Positions 6,715 through 14,088 of a stretch of 18,647 nucleotides of DNA are shown piece after piece. The DNA is from a candidate division NPL-UPA2 bacterium (GTDB lineage: Bacteria > Bacillota > UBA994): contig QLUB01000021.1 of NCBI GenBank assembly GCA_018725205.1, forward strand, positions 1 to 18,647. Direction: 5' to 3'. The notes below the pieces were generated by a model. That model worked only from the letters and a program-made list of their open reading frames with translations. It did not search any database and was not told the origin of the DNA. Position 1 is the first letter of the stretch; each line of letters begins with the position of its first letter. The position numbers were made by a program, and so were the translations under genes.

Positions 6715-7557
6715 GTGTTTAGTACTAATAAAGAAACAGCGTGGTGCCCGGGTTGCGGCAACTTCGGCATCCTCGAAGCGCTAAAAGAAGCGCTAGACTC
6801 ATTAAATCTAGAACCGCATCAAGTAGTCATCTCTTCGGGCATTGGGCAAGCCGCCAAAACACCGCAGTACATAAGCGCAAATATGTTTAACGGCCTCCAC
6901 GGGCGCTCTCTCCCCGCCGGCATTGGCATTAAGCTGGCGAACAAGCACCTGACGGTGATAGTTGAAAGCGGCGACGGTTGTTCCTACGGCGAAGGGGGCA
7001 ACCACTTTGTGCATGCGGTGCGCCGTAACCTAGATATTACCCATCTCGTACACAATAACCAGGTCTATGGACTAACTAAGGGACAAGCTTCACCGACCAC
7101 CGCCCGCCACCAGCGGACAGAGCTGCAGTCTGACGGTGTGCAGCTACAGCCCATAAACCCACTTGCCCTGGCCCTAACCCTCGGTGCCGGATTCGTGGCG
7201 CGGGGTTTCTTCGCGGACAAAAAACACCTAGCCGCATTGATAGCAGAGGCCGTATCGTACCCAGGCTATGCCCTCGTGGACATTCTTCAGACTTGCCCTA
7301 CCTTTAACAAAGTTAACACCTTTAAATGGTACAAAGACAGAGCCTACTACCTGCCAGCCGACTATGACTCAAGCGACCTATCGGCAGCCCGCCTTAAAGT
7401 AGAGGAGGTGGGTGAGCGCCTCCCCCTCGGCATTATCTACAAGCGACAAACAGCCGAGTACGCCGCTCATAACCCAGTCCTAAGTGCCAACCCACCCCTA
7501 GTCGACCTCCCCCTCAATCCCACTGACGCCCAAAAGTTTATGGACGAGTTCCGCTGA
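6715..7557 (+). CDS. korB: 2-oxoacid:ferredoxin oxidoreductase, beta subunit (KorB type)
   Basis: TPP- and [4Fe-4S]-binding subunit completing the enzyme encoded with korA. 280 aa. WCPGCG (10-15) supplies two cluster cysteines. GDG at 86-88 followed by HNNQVYGLTKGQASPTT (113-129) is the TPP/Mg motif of the KorB group. C194 in QTCPTFN is the distal cluster cysteine. The usual GIGC cysteine is replaced by Gln (SGIGQ, Q45), while the position after GDG is Cys (C89), where many homologues have Asp. The GTG start directly follows the korA stop, with AAGGAGGTG about 6 nt upstream, so the pair is co-transcribed and probably coupled. The 3' end is followed within 10 bp by the repeat cluster at 7565. 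Confidence 0.92.
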   Translation: MFSTNKETAWCPGCGNFGILEALKEALDSLNLEPHQVVISSGIGQAAKTPQYISANMFNGLHGRSLPAGIGIKLANKHLTVIVESGDGCSYGEGGNHFVHAVRRNLDITHLVHNNQVYGLTKGQASPTTARHQRTELQSDGVQLQPINPLALALTLGAGFVARGFFADKKHLAALIAEAVSYPGYALVDILQTCPTFNKVNTFKWYKDRAYYLPADYDSSDLSAARLKVEEVGERLPLGIIYKRQTAEYAAHNPVLSANPPLVDLPLNPTDAQKFMDEFR

Positions 7558-7564
7558 AACAAAA

Positions 7565-7623
7565 GTGAAGCAAAAGGGACGGAAGCAAAAGGGAAGCAAA
7601 AGGGACGGAGCCTTTTGCTTCAC
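7565..7623. repeat. Repeat cluster, left copy of a pair bracketing 7.6-11.2 kb
   Basis: GAAGCAAAAGGG occurs three times (7567-7578, 7582-7593, 7593-7604). The cluster is palindromic: 7565-7577 and 7611-7623 are a perfect 13-bp inverted pair, and the tighter pairing of 7594-7603 with 7611-7620 makes a 10-bp stem with a 7-nt loop (GACGGAG). Positions 7601-7623 are the exact reverse complement of 11154-11176, and the similarity extends to 42 nt (7582-7623). The form resembles dispersed palindromic intergenic repeats, possibly REP-like. It begins 7 bp after korB; no T-tract follows the stem, so it is not a standard terminator. No transposase is present. Confidence 0.8.
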
Positions 7624-7735
7624 AATTGGCCTACATGCGCGGGGACAAGTTGCCACGGCGTATGTCTACTGCAAGCTGATAAAAAGTGACGTCTAGTTGG
7701 CCGAAGCCAAGGGTTCACATTTAAGGAGAGAGATT

Positions 7736-8928
7736 ATGACAGAGTACTTGCGAGGACAAACGCAAAAGAAGGAGCAGCTGAGGGCGATTATTAAGAAACT
7801 CCACCAAGGAGCATCTGTGAATGACGTTCGCAAAGAGTTTGAGGCGCTAAACCTAACGGTGACCCCGCTAGAGATCACCGCGCTCGAGCAGTCTTTAATG
7901 GATGAGGGCATGCCCGCAGAAGAAATTCAGCGCCTATGCGACGTCCATGCCGAAGTGTTCAAGGGACATATTGTAGGGGGTGAGCCAGCTACTGAGGATA
8001 CGCAGCAAGATGCTTTGCATCCCGCCAATATGCTGAAGCAGGAAAACCGGGCCATTGAAGCTCTTCTCGACACAGAGCTAAAGTCAGCGCGCCGCAATTA
8101 CTGCCGTAGAGAGATTGCTTTTAATTGACAGGCACTACAGCAAGAAGGAACACCTAGTTTTCCCCCTGATGGAGAAGCACGGCATTACGGCCCCGCCCAA
8201 AGTCATGTGGGCTGTAGATGACGAGATTCGGGGCAAGGTAAAGGCCCTAAAATGCCTTCTCGCTGACTCAAGACCAGACCCTGCGGCCATCAAGGAAACC
8301 CATGCCGCCGTAACCGCGCAGGTCAAGGACATGATCTTCAAGGAAGAAGAGATTATGCTGCCCATGGTTAGCGACAAATTCTCGCTGGACGAGTGGCAGG
8401 CCATTGAAGCTGGCAGCCACGAAATTGGGTTTCCATTCTTTCCGGAGGGCGTAGGGCGGTGGCAGCCAAGCGGCCTGAAGTTAGCCGGGGCGGCGACCGA
8501 CTCAGTAGATTCCACCATGTCGATCACGAGTGAGATTGCCTTCGATGCAGGCACTTTAAGCGCAGAGGAAGCCAACTCCATCTTTAATGTCCTGCCGCTA
8601 GACATGACCTTTGTCGACGCCGATGATCGCGTAAAGTACTTCACCCAAGGCAAGGAACGCATTTTTGACCGACCAAAGACTATCCTAGGACGTGAGGTGC
8701 GGAGATGCCACCCTCCCCGCCAGTGTACACATAGTCGAGACGATTATCGCGAGTTTCCGGAGCGGCGAAAAAGACCACGAAGCCTTCTGGATTCCCTTCG
8801 GCGATAAATTCGTGCATATCCGCTACTTCGCGGTGCGCAACCGCCAAGGCCAGTACTTGGGCACCCTAGAAGTCACTCAGGATGTCAAACCGCTCACAAC
8901 CCTCACTGGTGAAAAACGCCTCCTATAG
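7736..8928 (+). pseudogene. DUF438 / hemerythrin-like / PAS domain protein, broken by two frameshifts
   Basis: Three consecutive reading frames together spell one protein of about 396 aa, close to the usual length of DUF438 proteins. The ATG at 7736 has AAGGAGAG upstream. Frame one covers the DUF438 domain and the start of the hemerythrin-like domain (HPANMLKQENRAIEALL). It shifts near 8087-8093 (GCGCGCC), resuming as AAITAVERLLLIDRHYSKKEH. The second frame carries the iron-ligand-like segments HYSKKEHLVFPLMEKHG and FKEEEIMLPM and starts the PAS domain (NVLPLDMTFVDADDRVKYF). It shifts again at a C-run near 8715-8718, resuming as ASVHIVETIIASF and ending GTLEVTQDVKPLTTL. Each break is explained by one extra base. 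The intact family is thought to bind a di-iron or haem-type cofactor and sense redox or gas signals. Two sequencing errors are the alternative, but neighbouring genes are intact. Confidence 0.85.
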
Positions 8929-8929
8929 C

Positions 8930-9139
8930 TCATCCGTTAACCAACTCAAACCCGCGCTCTCTTAAGACTTCTTTAATGAGGGACATAGGCACCTCTTTCA
9001 CCTTGGAGCCTTTCTCCAAGGTCATTACGCGTCCTACCGTTTGTAGCATACCTGGCAGTGTGATGTCCCTAAAGCCAAGCTCAACCATGATGACCACAAT
9101 CTCCGGGTGGTCGGAGGCGAGCTTGTAGATGCTGTCCGG
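8930..9139 (-). pseudogene. DUF1858 domain protein, 5'-broken remnant
   Basis: The minus strand encodes 69 residues ending at a TGA (8932-8930). They begin PDSIYKLASDHPEI and contain VELGFRDITLPGMLQTVGR and VMTLEKGSKV, the full signature of the small DUF1858 domain (about 65-75 aa). An in-frame TAA (9142-9140) lies directly before the first residue, and no start codon precedes the conserved part; the first internal options (GTG or ATG in EIVVIM) would remove helix one. So the 5' end is lost or frameshifted. DUF1858 genes normally sit beside and in the same direction as DUF438 genes, as a pair. Here the remnant is tail-to-tail with the DUF438 pseudogene, one base apart. Both partners are damaged. 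Confidence 0.72.
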
Positions 9140-9268
9140 TTAGTTCCCACAAGAATCCCCACGCTGGCACTATCCATGGAGAGGCAGTATGTTCCATGCA
9201 AGGCTCAACTTGCCGGCTGCGCTGATACTAAGTTTCTTCATTGTCGTCGCGCCATCTGGAGCCCCGCC
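9140..9268. other. Gap with no supported gene
   Basis: Between the DUF1858 remnant and the end of the minus-strand membrane protein gene I see no coding region with a sensible start, no promoter and no terminator. It presumably holds the eroded 5' end of the DUF1858 gene. Confidence 0.5.
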
Positions 9269-10960
9269 TTACGGACCGGTCATCTCCAAATTGCGGAACG
9301 TGGCCAGCGGCACGACTTCCTCCGCCGTGTCCAGATACGCTATCGCCACACGGTCTCCGGGCTGCGTCAAGGCCACGTGCGGGCTGAGTGTTGCAGTCGC
9401 CGTAAAAATGCGATTTGACCCTTCTAAACGGAAGTAGAACAGCGTTGTCCCCTCGGTCGTTGCCGCCCCTACGCGCAATACTTCTCCCTCTAGGCTTTGT
9501 AAGAAGGCTACGTCGGTGGGTATTACCGCGCCTATGCCTTGCCCAAGGTATTGCTTGTAGGCAAGGACCGCTTTAAGCAAGGTTGGCTTGACAATAGTCC
9601 TACCGGTACGCGCGTTAACAATGCCAACGGCCTTCAGGATATTAGTGTCGGAGAGCACCGGTACCACATAGGCCTCCGCCCCGTAGAGATTATACAAGAG
9701 AGGCTGCGCGCCATGCCATCCCACAAAGTCAGCCACTGCGGCGTTTACCGACGAAACAGCCGCCGCCTCATTAAAGAAACCCACCGCATAGCGATAGTAC
9801 GTAATCTCTCCCGTGCGCCCATCCATCATGGTGTAACCCATCAGCGAATCATCTCTGCCGGCAGCGGCGGTATGACCGGTAAACCAGTAGAATCTAGCGT
9901 CAGGACCTACTACGCCAAACACGTCGCTCACACCTTCCCATTGGGTGGGCAGGTGCATGTCGCGCTTGGTGAAAAGAGAGTTCCAGTATCCATGCACAAA
10001 ACGCCCGAACCAGTCATTGTGTTGCTCCGCCACAAGCTCGGGTATGACTTGGTCGACCCACAACGGTACATCGGCCTTAGCATACTCCTGCATTTCGCCT
10101 GTCGCCGGGTCTAGTATAACGACTCCCGTTACCACTGTGCCGGTCTTACCCACAGTGGGCTTACCAATGCTCATTACCCACCGCGGGTTCCCGTCGTCGT
10201 CTAGCTCAAAGCTTGGGTCAAGCAATAGCACGGCTTGGTGCTGACTATAGATATGTCTGCGCAAATCACTCCCGAAGAACGCGCCAGGGGTGTACCGCAT
10301 AGCGAAGGGGACAAACTCCGCTGGGACGCCAGCGTCTTCGGCGTCAACCATGACAAACCCCGGAGCTTCGCGGAAGCTAAACCACCTTAGCAAGCCGCGG
10401 AAGTCGACCGGGCCGACCCAGTAGAGCTCACCATCGACAAGCTGGATATTAAGGTGCCCTACCTCAAAACCCGCACCCATGGCTCCTAGAACCTTCTGCG
10501 CGCGCCACTGCGCGTTTTCGTAGGGAACGAGCCTAATATGCTCGAGGTTCATGACTGGGGCCGGTACGTCCGACACAGTTACAGTTGGCACGTCTCGCAA
10601 ATCGATCGCCCTGTGGAGCACGACAAGATAATTAAGATACAGGCTTACAAGGAGCGCTGCGCTCAACACCAGCCCCGTAAGCAGTATCGTCGCTCTGTCC
10701 TTCTTAGCCCTACCTACTAGCACCGTTAACATTGTATAGAGAGCATTTATGGCTAAAGGAAGCAGGACGACAGTGTGGCCGACCCCGGGAACTAAAGCAG
10801 GCAGCGTCAAGTACACCCACGCCAAGGAAAGGGGAGCGCCCACAACCAATCGCCATAACTGCCCGCGCAAATACAACGCGGGACGTGACCGCAACAAGTC
10901 GATGCGCAAGTTAATCAGTCCAAGACACATCCAGAGCATTGCTTCTACCATGCCAACCAC
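9269..10960 (-). CDS. Membrane protein of unknown function with large extracytoplasmic region
   Basis: I do not recognise this family. The 563-aa product has an N-terminal membrane domain with four likely helices (about residues 4-17, 37-57, 62-82 and 91-114). A soluble region of about 440 residues follows, probably outside the cytoplasm. It contains repeated DxxTGE-like turns (VILDPATGEMQEY, MMDGRTGEITYYRY), reminiscent of PepSY-type domains, and a Trp/Tyr-rich motif (DARFYWFTGHTAAAG, then DDSLMG). The last about 75 residues (GEVLRVGAATTEG, LFYFRLEG, PGDRVAIAYL) look like a small beta-barrel, possibly an OB fold. Start alternatives are GTG 10960 (after GGAAAGG) and ATG 10951 (after AAGGTGG). 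It is a lone minus-strand gene between frameshifted genes and the helicase, yet its 1.69-kb frame is intact, so it is probably functional. Confidence 0.8.
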   Translation of the reverse strand: MVGMVEAMLWMCLGLINLRIDLLRSRPALYLRGQLWRLVVGAPLSLAWVYLTLPALVPGVGHTVVLLPLAINALYTMLTVLVGRAKKDRATILLTGLVLSAALLVSLYLNYLVVLHRAIDLRDVPTVTVSDVPAPVMNLEHIRLVPYENAQWRAQKVLGAMGAGFEVGHLNIQLVDGELYWVGPVDFRGLLRWFSFREAPGFVMVDAEDAGVPAEFVPFAMRYTPGAFFGSDLRRHIYSQHQAVLLLDPSFELDDDGNPRWVMSIGKPTVGKTGTVVTGVVILDPATGEMQEYAKADVPLWVDQVIPELVAEQHNDWFGRFVHGYWNSLFTKRDMHLPTQWEGVSDVFGVVGPDARFYWFTGHTAAAGRDDSLMGYTMMDGRTGEITYYRYAVGFFNEAAAVSSVNAAVADFVGWHGAQPLLYNLYGAEAYVVPVLSDTNILKAVGIVNARTGRTIVKPTLLKAVLAYKQYLGQGIGAVIPTDVAFLQSLEGEVLRVGAATTEGTTLFYFRLEGSNRIFTATATLSPHVALTQPGDRVAIAYLDTAEEVVPLATFRNLEMTGP

Positions 10961-10997
10961 CTTGCCTTTCCGAATTCACATTCATATACGTATACGC

Positions 10998-11087
10998 AAA
11001 AGAGGGGAGGGAGTTTCGGGAGAAGAGAAAAGAGGGAGAAGTAATGGGAAAGGAGAAGTAGTGGGGGAGAAGGATGAGGGAAGAGAG
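10998..11087 (+). repeat. 90-nt polypurine tract
   Basis: 81 of 90 bases are purines on the plus strand; the exceptions are TTTC at 11014-11017 and single T's at 11042, 11045, 11059, 11062 and 11075. It includes G-runs such as GGGGAGGGAG and GTGGGGGAGAAGG. It lies in the intergenic region upstream of both divergent genes (membrane protein and helicase). The palindrome TATACGTATA (10985-10994) is immediately to its left. Such tracts can adopt triplex or slipped structures; no function is shown. Confidence 0.75.
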
Positions 11088-11153
11088 TGTCGCGTAGGGA
11101 CGGAGGAGTTGCGACATACGGCAACCACAAAAGCAGGATCAGCGAGAGACTGA

Positions 11154-11194
11154 GTGAAGCAAAAGGCTCCGTCCCTACTGCTTCCCACTGCTTC
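11154..11194. repeat. Repeat cluster, right (inverted) copy
   Basis: Positions 11154-11176 are the exact reverse complement of 7601-7623, and 11154-11194 aligns with the complement of 7582-7623 with one gap and a few mismatches (GAAGCAAAAGGG units become GAAGCAGTGGG). A 10-bp core, AGGGACGGAG, also occurs in direct orientation at 11096-11105 and could pair with 11167-11176. A related GGGGACGG at 11199-11206 supplies the only purine-rich ribosome-binding-like sequence before the helicase start. Confidence 0.8.
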
Positions 11195-11213
11195 TTAGAG
11201 GGGACGGTTTCAG

Positions 11214-13973
11214 GTGAACATACTTGAGTATAGCGACATTGACTATTCAAAGGTGAAGCGACAATACGATAAGGTTGCCAGATGCCTAGAAAGGGATGAC
11301 TTTCGCTCCGCTGCCGTAAAGAAGCTGTCGGAGCATGGGCTATACAGTGCGAGGCTCGATGATTCTAATCGCCTCATATTTAAGCTGGTTCAATATCAAG
11401 AGATGCGCTACGCCTTGTTGTTAGAGGTAGTTCTTAATCACGCCTACGACAAGTCTAAGTTTTTAAGGGGAGCCAAAGTCGACGAGGCGAAGATACCGCT
11501 CATTGAATGCCCAACAGAAATAGAAACGCAGTCTTTGCCGCAAGTTACCTATGTCAATCCGGCAGACAAGCGCTTTCATTTCTTAGATAAGGTAGTCTCC
11601 TTCGATCCCGAGCAGCAAAACGTATACAATACGCCTTTCCCGCTTATCCTGATCGGGCCTGCCGGTAGTGGGAAGACTGTCCTGACGCTCGAGAAGATGA
11701 AGCTGTTTCATGGGGACGGTCTGTATGTGACCCTGTCGCCGTATCTTGCAGAAAGCGCGAGGAACCTCTATTACAGCAACCATTACGAAAACAAAGAGCA
11801 GGACATCTCTTTCCTCTCCTTCAGGGAATACTTGGAGACGATACGCGTGCCTGACGGCAAAGAGCTGAGCTATAGCACGTTCGCGCAGTGGCTGTCGCGA
11901 TTCCCGAGACAGCAACGGGTGACAGACGCACATCGCCTCTATGAAGAGTTTCGCGGGGTGATCACGGGCTCTACCGTGGACAAGCCATACTTGAGCCGTG
12001 AGAACTACATCAATCTCGGCGTTAGGCAGTCCATCTACCTTGATACCGAGCGCGAATTAGTCTACGACTTTTTTGAAAAGTACCTAGTGCTGCTGCAGGA
12101 CAACGGCCTTTATGACCCCAATATCCTTGCGCACGGGCACATCGGGGATGTTAAGCAGCTCTACGACTTTGCAGTGATCGATGAAGTCCAAGATATTACA
12201 AACATCCAACTTCAGCTCATCTTAAAGAGCCTTAAGAACCCGGCCCATTTTATGCTTTGTGGCGATTCCAACCAGATTGTACATCCCAACTTCTTTTCCT
12301 GGAGCGGGTTGAAGTCTATGCTCTACAACAGCGCAGAACTTGAGAGCAAGCGAGTAACGAGAGTCCTGCAGTCGAATTTCCGTAATTCCAGGGCTATAAC
12401 CGACCTAGCGAACAGGCTTATCCGGATCAAACAGAAGCGCTTTGGTTCCATTGATAAAGAGAGCACTTATCTTATGAACAGCCTCGCTGAAAAGCGAGGT
12501 GAAGTAGTGTTTCTGCGCGACACCGACAAGGTTAAGAGCCAAATGAACAAAAGCATAAGGCGTTCTGCTAAATATGCCGTAATCGTGATGCGCAATGAGG
12601 ATAAGGCTTTAGCCCGTAAGCACCTCGATACTCCTCTTTTGTTCACCGTGCAGGAGGCCAAGGGGCTAGAGTACGAGAATGTTGTGCTGTTTAATTTTGT
12701 TTCCGGGGAGCGTCAGAGCTTTCAAGAGATAATCCGTGGGGTGGCCGAAGCAGACATGGAAGGGGATATCCTGTACATGCGGGCTGCGGACAAAACGGAC
12801 AAATCCCTAGAAATCTATAAGTTTTTCATTAATTCCTTGTATGTTGCCGTCACCCGTGCCATTCACAAGCTCTATGTAATCGAAAGCGATGCTGGACACC
12901 GGATGCTGCAGGTGCTCGGATTAGAGAGCCCCCTTGACCAACTAACCATGACCGCAGAGCAGTCCACCCATGAAGAGTGGCAGGCGGAAGCGCGCAGGCT
13001 AGAGCTACAGGGGAAGCTTGAGCAAGCCGATGAGATAAAGCGCTCTATCCTAAAGACACAACCGGTGCCTTGGGAGACCTTTACGCGTCAGCGAGCCATG
13101 GAGCTAGTCACGCAGATACGCACCGCCAAAGATAATCCACAACGGCCCCGTAAAGCTCTTTTCGAATATGCCCTCTTTTACGATGTTCGCGCGTTGATTC
13201 GGTTCTTAAGCGGACACAACTTTGACAAGGCACGGCTGATCTACTCTTTGCGCGATGGGAGCCCGTTTTTCAATTTCTCCTTACATGAGCAACAAAAGAT
13301 AAACCTTGACGCAAAGCTTCTTCTGAAGTACGCAGGTTCTCTAGACAAAGAGATCGTCAAGCAGTGTGGGGTCTACGGCATCGACCACCGCACGGAGTTT
13401 AACGTCACGCCGTTAATGCTGGCATCAAGGGCAGGCAATGTGGCCCTAATTAAAACATTGTTGTCTGCGGGGGCCAATCCCGATCTCACAGATAATTATG
13501 GGATGACCGCCTGGCAAATCGCGCTGCATAAGGCGATTTTGGGAAAGAAATCTGAGCCATCGGCTTTCTTTCAGGTGTCCGAGTTACTTGCTCCCTCCAG
13601 CGTAAGCCTGAAGGTTGACGATAGGCTGCTAAAGCTTAACAACAGTCAAGGCGAGTTCCTGCTGTTTCACGTCCTGTTTGTGCTTTTCATGCCTAGGGTC
13701 AGCAAGAACCATCCTGAGCGGGGCGCGATTACAGCCGTTCTCCTCACTGAATTCATAAAGGCTTTGCCTGACAGCGTAATTGCCGACTACAGAAAGAAGC
13801 GGCAGTACATATCAGGGCTTCTCTCCAAGAACGAGGTTAGCTCCGAGAATCCATACAACAGAAAGCTCTTTACACGCGTAAGTCAAGGCTACTACACTCT
13901 AAACCCAGCGCTTTCGATTCGCCACGGAGACGAATGGTTGCCTATTTACAGCTTGGCCGGGATTGAGCTCTAG
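11214..13973 (+). CDS. UvrD-type SF1 helicase with RelE/ParE-like N-terminus and ankyrin repeats
   Basis: 919 aa, with all main SF1 motifs: Q-type FDPEQQNVYN (130-139), Walker A GPAGSGKT (148-155), Walker B VIDEVQD (321-327), motif III LCGDSNQI (348-355), motif IV SNFRNS (387-392), motif V TVQEAKGLEYENVVL (478-492) and motif VI YVAVTRA (543-549). ATP-driven translocation on nucleic acid is therefore likely. Residues about 1-85 (GLYSARLDDSNRLIFKL, VVLNHAYDKSKF) resemble the RelE/ParE toxin fold. Residues 730-771 contain ankyrin-type repeats (TPLMLASRAGNVALIKTLLSAGANP). The last 150 residues are unassigned, and no nuclease motif was seen. The layout recalls eukaryotic TRANK1-like helicases. The start is GTG 11214, with GGGGACGG about 7 nt upstream, inside the repeat-related sequence. 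A role in defence or RNA metabolism is speculative. Confidence 0.88.
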   Translation: MNILEYSDIDYSKVKRQYDKVARCLERDDFRSAAVKKLSEHGLYSARLDDSNRLIFKLVQYQEMRYALLLEVVLNHAYDKSKFLRGAKVDEAKIPLIECPTEIETQSLPQVTYVNPADKRFHFLDKVVSFDPEQQNVYNTPFPLILIGPAGSGKTVLTLEKMKLFHGDGLYVTLSPYLAESARNLYYSNHYENKEQDISFLSFREYLETIRVPDGKELSYSTFAQWLSRFPRQQRVTDAHRLYEEFRGVITGSTVDKPYLSRENYINLGVRQSIYLDTERELVYDFFEKYLVLLQDNGLYDPNILAHGHIGDVKQLYDFAVIDEVQDITNIQLQLILKSLKNPAHFMLCGDSNQIVHPNFFSWSGLKSMLYNSAELESKRVTRVLQSNFRNSRAITDLANRLIRIKQKRFGSIDKESTYLMNSLAEKRGEVVFLRDTDKVKSQMNKSIRRSAKYAVIVMRNEDKALARKHLDTPLLFTVQEAKGLEYENVVLFNFVSGERQSFQEIIRGVAEADMEGDILYMRAADKTDKSLEIYKFFINSLYVAVTRAIHKLYVIESDAGHRMLQVLGLESPLDQLTMTAEQSTHEEWQAEARRLELQGKLEQADEIKRSILKTQPVPWETFTRQRAMELVTQIRTAKDNPQRPRKALFEYALFYDVRALIRFLSGHNFDKARLIYSLRDGSPFFNFSLHEQQKINLDAKLLLKYAGSLDKEIVKQCGVYGIDHRTEFNVTPLMLASRAGNVALIKTLLSAGANPDLTDNYGMTAWQIALHKAILGKKSEPSAFFQVSELLAPSSVSLKVDDRLLKLNNSQGEFLLFHVLFVLFMPRVSKNHPERGAITAVLLTEFIKALPDSVIADYRKKRQYISGLLSKNEVSSENPYNRKLFTRVSQGYYTLNPALSIRHGDEWLPIYSLAGIEL

Positions 13974-13986
13974 GAAAACGTTTTCT
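13972..13986. promoter_or_regulatory. Candidate cre / LacI-family operator upstream of the lactate operon
   Basis: GAAAACGTTTTC (13974-13985) is a perfect 12-bp palindrome with a central CG, the hallmark of LacI/GalR-family operators. The 15-mer at 13972-13986 fits the CcpA cre consensus WTGNAANCGNWNNCW at all fixed positions but one (G for T). It touches the helicase stop codon and ends 103 bp before etfB. A weak TTGTCC -35-like box starts right after it (13986-13991). Confidence 0.45.
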
Positions 13987-14088
13987 TGTCCTCGCCCCAG
14001 GTGTGCGGTAAGTGAACTGCAAACGGGTGGTGAAGCATTAGTGCCTTTGGTTGCGCAAAAAGGACTTTGATCACAGGAGGTATGAAAA

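Noticed and set aside
7567..7604. Three GAAGCAAAAGGG units considered as a CRISPR array
   Set aside because: Units are 12 nt and spaced 15 and 11 nt, with no spacers and no cas genes.
7594..7620. 10-bp stem-loop after korB considered as an intrinsic terminator
   Set aside because: No T-tract follows the stem, and the sequence recurs at 11.15 kb, so it is better described as a repeat.
8135..8662. Minus-strand ORF of 175 codons opposite the DUF438 gene
   Set aside because: It mirrors the clearly homologous DUF438/hemerythrin/PAS coding sequence and shows no motif or ribosome binding site of its own.
9000..9022. 9-bp perfect stem (ACCTTGGAG / CTCCAAGGT) with a 5-nt loop
   Set aside because: It lies inside the DUF1858 coding remnant at the MTLEKGSKV codons and has no T-tract on either strand.
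9189..9437. Plus-strand ORF of 82 codons whose first residues look like a signal peptide
   Set aside because: Most of it is antisense to the 3' end of the intact minus-strand membrane protein gene, and the C-terminal part has no recognisable features.
9539..10114. Plus-strand ORF of 191 codons
   Set aside because: Antisense shadow of the 563-aa membrane protein gene; its composition is unlike a folded protein and it has no ribosome binding site.
10945..11250. Minus-strand ORFs rich in Leu, Pro and Ser
   Set aside because: Low-complexity translation of the polypurine tract; they arise because the pyrimidine strand lacks stop codons.
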